Positions 55,164 to 64,000 of a stretch of DNA of 64,000 nt are shown piece after piece. The notes under the pieces are model-generated. The model was not told the origin of the DNA. It was given only the letters and a program-made list of their open reading frames with translations, and did no database searches. Each line of letters starts with the position of its first letter. Within the stretch, counting starts at the first letter, position 1. The position numbers were made by a program, and so were the translations under genes. Source of the stretch: Allomuricauda sp. F6463D (GTDB lineage: Bacteria > Bacteroidota > Bacteroidia > Flavobacteriales > Flavobacteriaceae); NCBI RefSeq assembly GCF_023015965.1, contig NZ_JALKAN010000002.1:1054001-1118000 (forward strand), in the 5' to 3' direction.

Positions 55164-56684
55164 TTACCCTTGTTTTATATGATAAAGGTATTCGCTGGGT
55201 GTAAGCTGGGTATCTTTTTTGAAAGCTTTGTTGAAAGAAACTTTGTTATTGTAGCCCACTTCGTAAGCGATATCTATAATATTTAGTTCACTTTTTTTCT
55301 CAAGCAATTCTTTTGCTTCCTGAATACGGTAAGAATTCACAAATTCACGAAAGCTCATATTGAAATGCTCATTGATGAGCTGCGATGCATTATGTCGGGT
55401 AGTGTCGAGTTTTTTGGCTACCATGTCAAGATTTATTTCGCAGTTTCGATATAATTTCTCATTCTGAAAAAGATCTTTAAGATTTTCCTTTAGTTCTTCG
55501 GATAAACTATCTGTCAAACCGGATTTTACATATTTTGGAAATAACCGATTGGTATAGGAGTACAGTCCGCTAAAGACATCTGGTTGTACATTGGCAGCAT
55601 ATCCGATATAGAGCACCATGGTGCTCATCAAAATTATTGGGGAATGGTATAGGGTGCCGCTGTTTACCCCAGCAATAATATATACGCCATAAACTATATA
55701 GACCAAAACATAACCTACATGAATCAAGTAAATGTTTTTTTGCCAAGTTCTAGTTTTTTTACTCAAACCTGTTTTGTTTTTAGTGATAAGCAAATGGACA
55801 AAAAAGGCATATACACCCAAAGAAATGGCTTTAAGAGCTACCAATAAAACTAGTTTGGTGGAGTCGCCAGGATTTAAACCCTCTTCCAATCGTTGTAACA
55901 TTTGAATGATTTTTTGAGAACCGGAGAAACCATAAACGGTAAAAATGAGATAGGTAGTTAGCGCTACGGTGGGTAAAAAATGCAATAAATCCTTTTTGCC
56001 CAAGTCGCTAGATTTGGAAACTCTTTTAAAATAAAGAAAAAGTAGAGGTCCATATAATAAAGAAGACCAAGTGGACATTAGATAAGTGTGTGGAAACTCA
56101 AACACATAATTTGTTTGGTTTACACAGATGTTCAAAATAAACAAGGAGTGTATGAAAACGAAAGTAGCAATAAGGACTCTAGCTTGGTTATCTATTTTTT
56201 TATTGATCAACAATCCAAAAGTGATATAAAGACCTATCAGTGAGACAAAAAAATAAAATATTGACCAAATTGTGAATTTCGGCAGTACAGTTCCTGAAAG
56301 TGTAGCAAAATCCGATTCATGTCTAATATTGTCAAAATCTTCATGCAATAGAAAAGTGGGATGGAAGTCTATTTTTAAATAATCGTAGATGTATGAAATG
56401 GACTCTGTTGGTTTATCCAATGCCGCTTGACTTAGTGCCAACTTTTTTAAAATATGTGTTTTTTGCTGTATATCCTTAACCTCAAGGTTCTTTTGATACA
56501 AGGGTACAGCTTCCTCAAAACGATGGATATTAAAATAATAATCTGCCCATTCCAAAGAATCTTTAAAAATTTCGGCAGGTGTTATAGGTAATTCATCATA
56601 ACTGCTATTCACAGTTATGCCATAGGCAAACATAATGTTTAGCCATAAAGGAAGTAAGACAATATAATGGGTAGATTGTCTCAT
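55164..56684 (-). CDS. Membrane-bound AraC-family regulator (TPR + seven helices + HTH)
   Basis: A 506-residue one-component sensor-regulator. Signal-like N-terminus, a periplasmic or cytoplasmic TPR-like segment (about residues 40-110, DSLEWADYYFNIHRFEEAVPLYQ), seven predicted transmembrane helices (about 135-375), a linker (KYVKSGLTDSLSEELKENLKDL), and a C-terminal AraC helix-turn-helix pair (about 425-505, LNIIDIAYEVGYNNKVSFNKAFKKDTQLTPSEYLYHI). It is a type common in Bacteroidetes, where it senses an envelope signal and controls a nearby SusC/SusD locus. It precedes its short paralogue by 75 bases. Confidence 0.9.
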   Translation of the reverse strand: MRQSTHYIVLLPLWLNIMFAYGITVNSSYDELPITPAEIFKDSLEWADYYFNIHRFEEAVPLYQKNLEVKDIQQKTHILKKLALSQAALDKPTESISYIYDYLKIDFHPTFLLHEDFDNIRHESDFATLSGTVLPKFTIWSIFYFFVSLIGLYITFGLLINKKIDNQARVLIATFVFIHSLFILNICVNQTNYVFEFPHTYLMSTWSSLLYGPLLFLYFKRVSKSSDLGKKDLLHFLPTVALTTYLIFTVYGFSGSQKIIQMLQRLEEGLNPGDSTKLVLLVALKAISLGVYAFFVHLLITKNKTGLSKKTRTWQKNIYLIHVGYVLVYIVYGVYIIAGVNSGTLYHSPIILMSTMVLYIGYAANVQPDVFSGLYSYTNRLFPKYVKSGLTDSLSEELKENLKDLFQNEKLYRNCEINLDMVAKKLDTTRHNASQLINEHFNMSFREFVNSYRIQEAKELLEKKSELNIIDIAYEVGYNNKVSFNKAFKKDTQLTPSEYLYHIKQG

Positions 56685-56841
56685 TATTGATTGATGATGA
56701 ATTAGTTAATAACAATTTAAGAAAATAAGCCCTTATTATTGTTAAGAAACTATTAAAGTAGGTAAGCCCCGATAAAAGTTTACTACACCATAGGTGTTGG
56801 TTTCAGGTATGGTGGGATGTTTTTTTTAAATTTTAATATCG

Positions 56842-57075
56842 TTAATAAAGTTTGTCCAGTATTTTCCGTGTTCTTGCTAAGGGTGCAGTATCACGAATAA
56901 TCAACCATATGGATATATTTATTCTAATATTTTGAAGTCCAATCATAATCACTGACTCTCTTGGGGCTGCGGCTCTACCTTTGATCTTGATAGCAACTTC
57001 TCCTCACCCTACAATCTGCTCAGCATGGCCAATCACTCCTGAAACAGTATAGTTCTCAGAGGTAAAATAAGGTTT
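56842..57075 (-). pseudogene. Relic reading frame with one in-frame stop
   Basis: Reading the minus strand from 57075 gives KPYFTSENYTVSGVIGHAEQ, then after the TGA at 57004-57006 GEVAIKIKGRAAAPRESVIM and so on to a TAA at 56842-56844. The composition is protein-like, and there is only one interruption in 78 codons. It lacks a start codon. I do not recognise the family. Confidence 0.4.
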
Positions 57076-57109
57076 CTAAAAAGCTAAAAAATATCTTTCA
57101 TGGATTTAC

Positions 57110-57244
57110 TTAACTTTTGTGGGGTAGACGGAGAATACATTGTAACCACTCTTTTCCATCATTATCATAGATTTCAAAGGTTTGAACATGCCACTGAGGG
57201 TTAACCTCACTAGAAAGTAAAATGTTGCAAATAACAGTAGTCAT
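57110..57244 (-). pseudogene. Short ORF or gene relic of 44 codons
   Basis: ATG (57242-57244) to TAA, encoding a 44-residue peptide with a protein-like middle (QWHVQTFEIYDNDGKEWLQC). It lies just upstream of the other relic in a different frame, so the two could be parts of one decayed gene. It may also be a real small ORF. Family not recognised. Confidence 0.35.
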
Positions 57245-57355
57245 TTCAACTTAAATTTATTTCAGGGCGACTAAACTTTTTATAAGTTCTATGTGATTGA
57301 AAGGCGCAGTTGAAGTGTAAGGTCATTCGAACTGGCGGGAGAAAATAGCAATAAT

Positions 57356-57388
57356 AAAAAAGCCTCTCAGTTTACTGAAAGGCTTTTT
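57356..57388 (-). terminator. Terminator of the initiator tRNA gene
   Basis: A stem AAAAAGCCT / AGGCTTTTT enclosing a smaller CAGT/ACTG stem begins four bases beyond the tRNA 3' end, with T-runs on the minus strand. Confidence 0.88.
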
Positions 57389-57392
57389 CTAG

Positions 57393-57465
<73 letters not shown>

Positions 57466-57475
57466 ATGTGGACGG

Positions 57476-57508
57476 CAAATATACAACCCTTTTTATATCA
57501 TTTCCAAA
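57476..57508 (-). promoter_or_regulatory. Promoter of the initiator tRNA gene
   Basis: On the minus strand TTTG (57505-57508), with TTG at 57505-57507, a 21-base spacer and TATATTTG (57476-57483) match the flavobacterial promoter consensus exactly. The start point would be a few bases before the tRNA 5' end at 57465. Confidence 0.7.
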
Positions 57509-57578
57509 CATAACTTAATATTCCTTTTCCACTAGCACCAATCCCGCCCAAAATCCATAAATTCGGGCTTTTTACCTT

Positions 57579-58943
57579 ATGGACGCAATCAACGATTTTA
57601 TTTCTTCACTTTTGCCCTACACGGAACTGCCCATGTTTATCCTGCTAATAGGAGGAGGGCTTTTTTTGGCTTTTTATTCCAAATTTGCTCCATTTCGCTA
57701 TTTTGGGCATGCCATTGCGATAGTATCCGGTAAGTATGATGATAAAAATGCAAAGGGAGATGTAACCTCGTTTCAAGCACTATCCGCTGCTGTTGCTGCT
57801 ACCGTTGGTTTGGGAAATATATCAGGAGTGGCCATAGCCATACATGATGGCGGACCAGGTGTTGTTTTTTGGATATGGATGACCGCACTTTTGGGAATGG
57901 GAATTAAATTTTATTCCGGTAGTTTGGCCATAATGTTCCGTGGAACAGATTCCGAGGGTCATATGCAAGGAGGTCCCATGTTCTATATAACCCAAGGAAT
58001 GGGAAAATGGGCAAAACCAATGGCCATCTTTTTTAGTATTTGCGGGTTATTCGGATTTTTGGGCGTATTTACCGCCAATCAATTTACAGAAGCATTTATG
58101 GGAGTAGTGGAGCCCCAGGAGACCATATGGGTGACCAGTGAGTATAATTGGAAGCTGGGGATTGGTTTTTTTCTGGCCATTATCACATCTATTGTAATTT
58201 TTGGCGGTCTTACTAAAATAGCAAAGGTAGCATCCGCTATAGTGCCCTTTATGGTTGGGGTTTATCTTTTGGCCGTTATTTTTGTGATGGCTAGCCATGC
58301 AGGAGAAGTGCTTCCTGCTCTAAAATTGATTATGGTAGAAGCTTGGAATTTCGATAGCATGGTCACCGGTGGATTTTGGGGCTTGGTAATCGTTGGAGTA
58401 CGTAGAGCCATGTTTTCGAACGAAGCAGGTTTGGGGAGCGCGCCGATGTACCACGGACAATCCAAAAATGATGAACCGGCCAAAGAAGGACTTGTGGCGA
58501 TGTTGGGTCCGTTTATTGATACGATTTTAGTATGTACCTTTACAGCCGTAGTAATAATTTTGAGCGGCGCTTATTTGGAGGACAGTAGTGGAATCGTGAT
58601 GACGATGTCTGCTTTTGAAACCACACTCTACGGCATAGGAGATGTATTGCTGATGGTTATTGTATCCGCATTTGCATTGTCAACCTTGTTCACTTATTCG
58701 TATTATGGCGTAAAGAGTCTTTCATTTTTGACCAACGCCAAAATTGGAAAATGGTACAATGTGTTTTTTGTGGTAATGATAGTTTTTGCCGCAATAGCAT
58801 CCTTAAAATTGGTAAAAAACCTGATAGATCTATCCTATGCATTGATGGTGATACCCAATATGATTGCTGTGTTGTATCTTTCACCAAAGGTGAACGCAGC
58901 ATCCAAACAATATTTTGAAAAAAGAAAGAAAGGTGGAGCATAA
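57579..58943 (+). CDS. Alanine/glycine:cation symporter (AGCS family)
   Basis: Sodium- or proton-coupled amino acid importer of 454 residues with about 11 transmembrane helices. The family signature appears as FQALSAAVAATVGLGNISGVAIAIHDGGPGVVFWIWMTALLGM, followed by the extended MFYITQGMGKWAKPMA. A second conserved block is RAMFSNEAGLGSAPMYHGQ. The ATG at 57579 is the natural start. The last 11 bases overlap the era start when the GTG of era is used. Confidence 0.94.
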   Translation: MDAINDFISSLLPYTELPMFILLIGGGLFLAFYSKFAPFRYFGHAIAIVSGKYDDKNAKGDVTSFQALSAAVAATVGLGNISGVAIAIHDGGPGVVFWIWMTALLGMGIKFYSGSLAIMFRGTDSEGHMQGGPMFYITQGMGKWAKPMAIFFSICGLFGFLGVFTANQFTEAFMGVVEPQETIWVTSEYNWKLGIGFFLAIITSIVIFGGLTKIAKVASAIVPFMVGVYLLAVIFVMASHAGEVLPALKLIMVEAWNFDSMVTGGFWGLVIVGVRRAMFSNEAGLGSAPMYHGQSKNDEPAKEGLVAMLGPFIDTILVCTFTAVVIILSGAYLEDSSGIVMTMSAFETTLYGIGDVLLMVIVSAFALSTLFTYSYYGVKSLSFLTNAKIGKWYNVFFVVMIVFAAIASLKLVKNLIDLSYALMVIPNMIAVLYLSPKVNAASKQYFEKRKKGGA

Positions 58944-59814
58944 ATCAGGATTTGTAAATATTATCGGTAATCCCAATGTGGGTAAATCTACATTGATGAA
59001 CGCTTTTGTGGGCGAAAAACTTTCCATTATTACATCAAAGGCCCAAACTACCCGCCACCGTATATTAGGAATTGTCAATGGAGACGACTTTCAAATGATT
59101 CTATCCGATACCCCTGGAATCATAAAACCAGCCTATGAGCTTCAAAGCTCCATGATGGATTTTGTGAAATCTGCTTTTGAAGATGCAGATGTACTCCTTT
59201 ACATGGTTGAAATAGGGGAAAAAGCGCTAAAGGATGAATCTTTTTTCAAAAAAATACAGCATAGCAAGATTCCGGTATTACTGCTCCTCAACAAAATTGA
59301 CACTTCCGATCAACAGGTACTTGAAGAGCAAATGCAATATTGGCAAGAACAATTGCCCAGTGCAGAGATTCATCCCATATCCGCATTGGAAAACTTCAAT
59401 GTAAAAGAAGTGTTCAATCGTATTTTGGAATTGTTGCCTGAAGCACCACCTTTTTATCCAAAAGATCAAATTACGGACAAGCCTGAACGTTTTTTTGTAA
59501 ACGAGACCATACGCGAAAAAATCTTACTTCATTACAAAAAAGAAATCCCATATTCGGTTGAGGTAGAGACCGAGGAATTTGTGGAAGATGAAAACATTAT
59601 ACGGATTCGTTCTGTAATTATGGTGGAGCGCGACACCCAAAAAGGTATTATTATTGGTCACAAGGGAAGTGCCCTAAAAAGAGTGGGCGTAGAGGCCAGA
59701 AAAGACCTGGAAAAATTCTTTGCTAAACAGGTACATATAGAACTCTTTGTAAAAGTCAATAAAAACTGGCGTAGTAATTCCCAACAACTTAGACGCTTTG
59801 GCTATAATGGTTAA
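58933..59814 (+). CDS. era: Ribosome-assembly GTPase Era
   Basis: GTPase that binds the 3' end of 16S rRNA during small-subunit maturation. The P-loop is GNPNVGKST (from residue 12), the G3 motif is DTPG, and G4 is NKID; a C-terminal KH RNA-binding domain carries IIGHKGSALKRVG. I chose the GTG at 58933-58935 (MEHKSGFVNI, 293 residues), which aligns with the usual family N-terminus; a TTG six codons earlier would add a lysine-rich extension overlapping the symporter gene more deeply. The stop overlaps the opposing membrane-protein gene by four bases. Confidence 0.95.
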   Translation: MEHKSGFVNIIGNPNVGKSTLMNAFVGEKLSIITSKAQTTRHRILGIVNGDDFQMILSDTPGIIKPAYELQSSMMDFVKSAFEDADVLLYMVEIGEKALKDESFFKKIQHSKIPVLLLLNKIDTSDQQVLEEQMQYWQEQLPSAEIHPISALENFNVKEVFNRILELLPEAPPFYPKDQITDKPERFFVNETIREKILLHYKKEIPYSVEVETEEFVEDENIIRIRSVIMVERDTQKGIIIGHKGSALKRVGVEARKDLEKFFAKQVHIELFVKVNKNWRSNSQQLRRFGYNG

Positions 59815-60332
59815 GCATCACTGTTAATTCTTTCAAATGGCGCAATCGTATCCCTGAAAAATCGTTTTAATTGATCCATTTGATTTTTACCTTTAGCTCT
59901 TCCCAAGCGTCCAAAAGCATAAAGCGAAAACCAGATTACCACCAAAAAGCCCATACCCACTAAATATAGGTTTATGTTTTTGCCCAATGAATAATTGGAA
60001 TAGGCAAAGATTCCCAAAATGATAAAAAGGGTGCCAATTCCAAAATGCAGGAACATAAAAAAAGTCCAAAGCGTTGGATTGGGACCAAATACTCCACGAA
60101 TGTTGCTCACTTCTTTTTCAAAAGAAGAAAGTTCCAAGTGTAATTGCGGGGTCCAAAAAGTTGTCTCCGATTTTTTGAATTTGACAAAGATGTGTTCGTC
60201 AAGTCTTTTTATATCAAAAGACTTCTCTTGAACTTCATCAAAAACAGCTTCTAAAAGCTCCAAATTTGTTTTAAGGGAAACACGAAAACGTGGCCGTAAA
60301 ACTATCTCATTAGGCAAGTCACTCATAATCAT
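59811..60332 (-). CDS. Two-helix membrane protein of unknown function between era and der
   Basis: A 173-residue protein with an N-terminal soluble domain of about 95 residues (PRFRVSLKTNLELLEAVFDEVQE...FWTPQLHLELSSFE) and two transmembrane helices (about residues 95-112 and 122-141), ending with a basic tail. Such proteins sit beside era and der in many Flavobacteriaceae and are sometimes mislabelled as GTP-binding; no GTPase motif is present. Function unknown. An alternative ATG two codons inside (MSDLPN) is equally possible. Confidence 0.8.
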   Translation of the reverse strand: MIMSDLPNEIVLRPRFRVSLKTNLELLEAVFDEVQEKSFDIKRLDEHIFVKFKKSETTFWTPQLHLELSSFEKEVSNIRGVFGPNPTLWTFFMFLHFGIGTLFIILGIFAYSNYSLGKNINLYLVGMGFLVVIWFSLYAFGRLGRAKGKNQMDQLKRFFRDTIAPFERINSDA

Positions 60333-60378
60333 TTGAAAATGATCAAAAAAGGTATCATTTTTTCTTCATAATAAATGG

Positions 60379-60386
60379 TATTTTTG
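60379..60386 (+). promoter_or_regulatory. Candidate -7 box of der
   Basis: TATTTTTG matches TAnnTTTG and ends 16 bases before the der ATG. No TTG stands at the -33 distance. Confidence 0.35.
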
Positions 60387-60402
60387 CCAAAAAATAAACC
60401 TA

Positions 60403-61704
60403 ATGGGAGCTATTGTAGCCATTGTGGGAAGACCCAATGTTGGGAAATCCACGTTTTTTAACCGACTCATTCAACGTCGAGAGGCCATTGTGGATGCTGT
60501 TAGCGGTGTTACACGTGATCGTCACTATGGCAAAAGTGATTGGAACGGTAAAGAATTTTCGTTGATTGATACTGGCGGTTACGTAGTAGGTAGCGACGAT
60601 ATTTTTGAAAAAGAAATAGATAAACAAGTAGAATTGGCCATTGATGAGGCAGATGCTATCATTTTTATGGTAGATGTTGAATCGGGTGTAACAGGAATGG
60701 ATGAAGATGTTGCCAAATTGTTGCGCAAGGTAGATAAACCTACTTTTTTAGCTGTCAACAAAGTGGATAATTCTATGCGGATGGCTGATGCCGTTGAATT
60801 TTATTCTCTGGGATTAGGCGAATACTATCCGCTATCAAGTATCAATGGTAGTGGTACTGGGGAGTTATTGGATGCCCTTGTAAAAGTACTGCCAGAGGAA
60901 AATGAAGAAGAAAGTGAATTGCCCCGTTTTGCGGTGGTAGGAAGGCCAAATGCAGGAAAATCATCATTTATAAATGCATTGATCGGTGAAGACCGCTACA
61001 TAGTAACCGATATCGCTGGAACTACCCGGGATAGCATCGATACCAAATATAATCGGTTTGGGTTCGAATTCAATTTGGTGGATACCGCAGGTATACGACG
61101 TAAGGCCAAAGTAAAGGAAGACTTGGAATTTTACTCAGTAATGCGTTCTGTTAGAGCTATAGAATACTGTGATGTATGTATTGTGATGTTGGATGCGACC
61201 AGAGGATTTGATGGACAGGTTCAGAATATATTTTGGCTTGCACAACGAAATAATAAGGGAATTGTCATTTTGGTGAATAAATGGGATTTGTTGGAAAAAG
61301 AGACAAATTCTGTAAAAGAATATACAGCCAAAATAAAAGAGGTGATTTCACCTTTTGAAGATGTACCAATTCTTTTTGTATCTGTTTTGAACAAACAAAG
61401 GATATACAAGGCGATAGAGACTGCTGTGGAGGTTTATAAAAATCGTTCAAAACGAATTCCTACCCGAAAGTTGAATGATGTTATGTTGCCCATCATTGAA
61501 AGAACGCCTCCGCCATCGACTAAAGGAAAATACGTAAAAATCAAGTTTTGCACTCAATTGCCCACGCCATATCCTCAATTTGCTTTTTTCTGCAACTTGC
61601 CACAATATGTGAAGGATCCATACAAAAGGTTTTTAGAGAATAAAATCAGGGAGAATTTTGACTTTACCGGAGTTCCGATGACCATTTTTATGCGGAAGAA
61701 GTAA
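60403..61704 (+). CDS. der: Ribosome-assembly GTPase Der (EngA)
   Basis: Double-GTPase needed for large-subunit maturation. The first G domain has GRPNVGKST (from residue 9) and the DTGGY-type switch, with NKVD as G4. The second has [21 protein letters not shown] and NKWD. The C-terminal KH-like domain (about 355-433) ends with the conserved [21 protein letters not shown]. At 433 residues it is full length. It abuts the opposing pbpC gene with no spacer. Confidence 0.97.
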   Translation: MGAIVAIVGRPNVGKSTFFNRLIQRREAIVDAVSGVTRDRHYGKSDWNGKEFSLIDTGGYVVGSDDIFEKEIDKQVELAIDEADAIIFMVDVESGVTGMDEDVAKLLRKVDKPTFLAVNKVDNSMRMADAVEFYSLGLGEYYPLSSINGSGTGELLDALVKVLPEENEEESELPRFAVVGRPNAGKSSFINALIGEDRYIVTDIAGTTRDSIDTKYNRFGFEFNLVDTAGIRRKAKVKEDLEFYSVMRSVRAIEYCDVCIVMLDATRGFDGQVQNIFWLAQRNNKGIVILVNKWDLLEKETNSVKEYTAKIKEVISPFEDVPILFVSVLNKQRIYKAIETAVEVYKNRSKRIPTRKLNDVMLPIIERTPPPSTKGKYVKIKFCTQLPTPYPQFAFFCNLPQYVKDPYKRFLENKIRENFDFTGVPMTIFMRKK

Positions 61705-64000
61705 CTATTCACCAGAGGCAGATCGTACCTCGACAACTTGCTGAATGCGATTGCCATTATTGTCCACCGCGGTAAGCATATAATCACCCGGTGTGATATG
61801 TAAAATAAGCTCGTGGAAATTTTGGGTCTTGCCCACAAAAGTCTCATCCAAATACCAATAAACAATGGTATTGGATTGTTGATGCGCCAGTTTTACAATG
61901 ATCTCTGAAGTTTTTGTTCCCAAATCTTTTGGGAGCAACACTGCTTCGTTTTTTTTGGGGTAGATAAATTCCATCAAATTGTTGTCCAAAATTGTACAGC
62001 CATCCAAATAGGGAGGCAATGGCTTGTAATTGGGATTGGAAGAAGCATAATAATATTCCAAAATTGGAGGTAGTGCCAACCAGTTTTTGGCTACCATATC
62101 TTCCAATGGATAACACTCCGAGTTCACTCTATATTTTTCTGATTTATCTAAAAACACCTGCTGATGATAAGGGCAGGGGCCACTTCGAGTACCGCGTGTA
62201 GGCACCCATTCTTTTTTTGCATCATCGCAATATGGGGAGGCACGATAACCGCTTTTTGAGCAAACTTCTATTTCAACTAAATCATCAAACGGTTCTTGGA
62301 ACCAGCCACTATTGGGGAGTGCATCCAAAACATCAAAAAGCAAAGGGGCCGCAGCGGATATTCCTGTAAGCCCTGGTCTACCTTCCCCATCAGCGTTGCC
62401 CGCCCAAACGCCAATGGCATATTTTGGTGTAACACCTACTGCCCAGGCATCTTTAAAACCAAAACTAGTTCCTGTTTTCCAAGCAATGGGCTGGGAGGAA
62501 TCAAAAAACTGCCAGTTTTCATCACCTTCTGGTCGGTTTACCTCGTACATGGACTGGAAGGTGCTATAAATTGCTCCTGCACCAAAAACCAACGGGTCAA
62601 ATTGTTGTTCCCCATAATCTTTGGTTTCATTTTGTAAATAGGTAGCTTTTGTAAACTCAAGGTTTCTATATGTGCTGGAATGCGTTGAAAAATAATTTAA
62701 ACTGGAAGCCATGGAAGCATAAGTCGAGGTCACTTCCCATAGGGAACTTTCCGCACCACCAAGAATCAAGGACAATCCATAATAAGATGCAGGTCTGTCC
62801 AAAGATTCCATGTTCATCTTATGTAGTTTGTTATAGAATTTTTGAAGCCCGTATTCCCGCAACAACCGAACTGCTGGTACATTCAGCGAACGGGAGAGTG
62901 CTTTACTGGCAGGCACGGCCCCAACATGTTTTAAATCAAAATTTTGTGGATGATATCCGTTAATCACTGTCGGGACATCTTCCACCAAACTGTTCGGGAG
63001 TAGTTGACCTTCATCTAATAAAGAAGCGAAAAGAAAAGGCTTCAAGGTGCTTCCGGTACTTCTTTTTTTGGTGATGATGTCCACATAGTTTCCATGCTTT
63101 TCCCCAGATGGTGAGTTTCCCACATACCCGAGTACTTTTCTGGTTTCCACATCAAGGATCAAAATGGCCAAATTATGGATCTCGTTGCTTTGCAATTGCC
63201 GATAATGCCTTTCAGCCAAAATATTTAGGCGCTGTTGTAGCGGTCTTTCAATTGAAGTCGTGATGCGTTGGCCGGGATATTCATTTCGGATACGTTCGGT
63301 AAGATGCGGAGCTATGTCTGGCAATGGCACTGGTTTTTGTGGGAGTGGTTCGGAAATGGCCAATTCGTAAGTGGTTTGGTCAATGATTTCTTTCTCCCAT
63401 AGTTTTTTTAGTAATCGATTTCGTTTGTTCAAAAACGATTGTTCATTTCTGCCAGGGAAAATCAGCCCCGGCGCATTAGGTAAAACGGCCAATGCAGCAG
63501 ATTGTCCCCAACTTAATTCGTGGGCAGGAATCCCAAAGTACCGCCACGCTGCCGTTTCCAATCCCACTACATTGCCACCATAAGGAGTGTGGGAGGCATA
63601 GCGTTTTAAAATTTCTTCCTTGGAGTAGCGTAACTCTAATCGAGTGGCCATAAATACCTCGATGATTTTTTCCCAGTAGGTCCTATTTTTGTTTTTTCTA
63701 CTTAAACGAATGACCTGTTGTGTGATGGTACTGCCACCCCTACGAGTCTCTTTGGTGAGATTGTGTCCAATGGCCTTGATAATGGAAATGGGGTTAAACC
63801 CGGGATGCTTATAAAAATATTCATCCTCAAAAAGCAAAATACTCTGTTTGAAACGTTTTGGAATCGAGTCCATTTTTGGAAATCGCCATTGACCATCATC
63901 GGCGATACGGGCTCCGATAAGGAAACCATCGGAACTGTCCACAACGGTCGAAGTTGGGTCTATGAAAAGGGTTTTGGGTAGACAAAACAACCATAAAACC
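61705..64000 (-). CDS. pbpC: Penicillin-binding protein 1C, 5' end cut by window edge
   Basis: Bifunctional class A-type peptidoglycan synthase. The glycosyltransferase domain carries EDEYFYKHPGFNP and RGGSTITQQVIRLSRK; the transpeptidase domain carries STGSTLKPFLF (SxxK) and WKTGTSFGFKDAWAVG (KTG); the C-terminal BiPBP_C beta domain (about the last 90 residues) ends the protein. The frame continues to the window edge as a hydrophobic helix (VLWLFCLP), so the true start lies beyond 64000. PBP1C is usually next to a gene for an alpha-2-macroglobulin-like protein; that gene would be outside the window. Confidence 0.94.
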   Translation of the reverse strand, partial: VLWLFCLPKTLFIDPTSTVVDSSDGFLIGARIADDGQWRFPKMDSIPKRFKQSILLFEDEYFYKHPGFNPISIIKAIGHNLTKETRRGGSTITQQVIRLSRKNKNRTYWEKIIEVFMATRLELRYSKEEILKRYASHTPYGGNVVGLETAAWRYFGIPAHELSWGQSAALAVLPNAPGLIFPGRNEQSFLNKRNRLLKKLWEKEIIDQTTYELAISEPLPQKPVPLPDIAPHLTERIRNEYPGQRITTSIERPLQQRLNILAERHYRQLQSNEIHNLAILILDVETRKVLGYVGNSPSGEKHGNYVDIITKKRSTGSTLKPFLFASLLDEGQLLPNSLVEDVPTVINGYHPQNFDLKHVGAVPASKALSRSLNVPAVRLLREYGLQKFYNKLHKMNMESLDRPASYYGLSLILGGAESSLWEVTSTYASMASSLNYFSTHSSTYRNLEFTKATYLQNETKDYGEQQFDPLVFGAGAIYSTFQSMYEVNRPEGDENWQFFDSSQPIAWKTGTSFGFKDAWAVGVTPKYAIGVWAGNADGEGRPGLTGISAAAPLLFDVLDALPNSGWFQEPFDDLVEIEVCSKSGYRASPYCDDAKKEWVPTRGTRSGPCPYHQQVFLDKSEKYRVNSECYPLEDMVAKNWLALPPILEYYYASSNPNYKPLPPYLDGCTILDNNLMEFIYPKKNEAVLLPKDLGTKTSEIIVKLAHQQSNTIVYWYLDETFVGKTQNFHELILHITPGDYMLTAVDNNGNRIQQVVEVRSASGE

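Larger units (their letters stand above)
56685..57392. other. Intergenic region with decayed reading frames
   Basis: A 708-base gap. Nearest the AraC gene is its A/T-rich leader. The middle, 56842-57244, carries two minus-strand relics described separately. The right end (57245-57355) has nothing recognisable. The last 37 bases are the tRNA terminator. Confidence 0.6.

Overview
The window is a stretch of chromosome from a marine-type member of the Flavobacteriaceae (Bacteroidota). The evidence is the gldKLMN core of the type IX secretion and gliding machinery, a SusC/SusD pair, GldL/GldM-type membrane proteins, AT-rich coding sequence, the near absence of Shine-Dalgarno sequences, and promoters of the flavobacterial form TTG-N(17-23)-TAnnTTTG. 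Gene content and style fit a Muricauda/Allomuricauda-like genus, but the genus is a guess.

Layout. 1-4.7 kb: lpxB (cut by the left edge), a small membrane protein, surE, and a Prc/Tsp-type periplasmic protease. 4.7-5.5 kb: a membrane-anchored DNA/RNA endonuclease. 5.5-12.7 kb (minus strand): purH followed by the complete rod-shape set mreB-mreC-mreD-mrdA-rodA. 12.8-19.7 kb: a GAF-domain protein, then a plus-strand copper/heavy-metal island (HYC_CC_PP protein, a TonB-dependent receptor broken by a one-base frameshift, secreted HMA protein, CopA-type P-ATPase, PepSY protein). 19.8-26.7 kb: a tiny basic ORF, groES-groEL, then secG, an unknown protein, lptE, a sigma-54 activator without receiver domain, and miaB. 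26.9-31.4 kb: a membrane protein, topA, and an arginase-fold protein whose metal ligands are largely gone. 31.5-36.2 kb: gldK-gldL-gldM-gldN. 36.3-40.8 kb: a DAO-type FAD oxidoreductase, a DUF983 protein, an ABC-F ATPase and a secreted leucine-rich-repeat protein. 40.9-46.9 kb: an RND tripartite efflux operon plus a CPXCG protein. 46.9-56.7 kb (minus strand): an MFS exporter, a nested inverted-repeat element, a SusC-SusD-lipoprotein operon and two tandem paralogous AraC regulators. 56.7-57.4 kb: a decayed intergenic stretch. 57.4-64 kb: initiator tRNA, an AGCS symporter, era, a membrane protein, der, and pbpC cut by the right edge.

Much of the window is housekeeping for envelope building: lipid A (lpxB), LPS transport (lptE), protein export (secG, gldKLMN), peptidoglycan elongation (mre/mrdA/rodA, pbpC) and periplasmic proteolysis. 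The accessory parts are the metal island, the RND operon and the Sus-like uptake locus with its dedicated regulators.

No defence system, prophage, insertion sequence or CRISPR array is visible. The observations most worth following are the arginase-fold pseudoenzyme between topA and gldK, the frameshifted metal receptor, the nested inverted-repeat element at 48180-48298, the sensor-less twin of the membrane AraC regulator, and the gene relics at 56842-57244.
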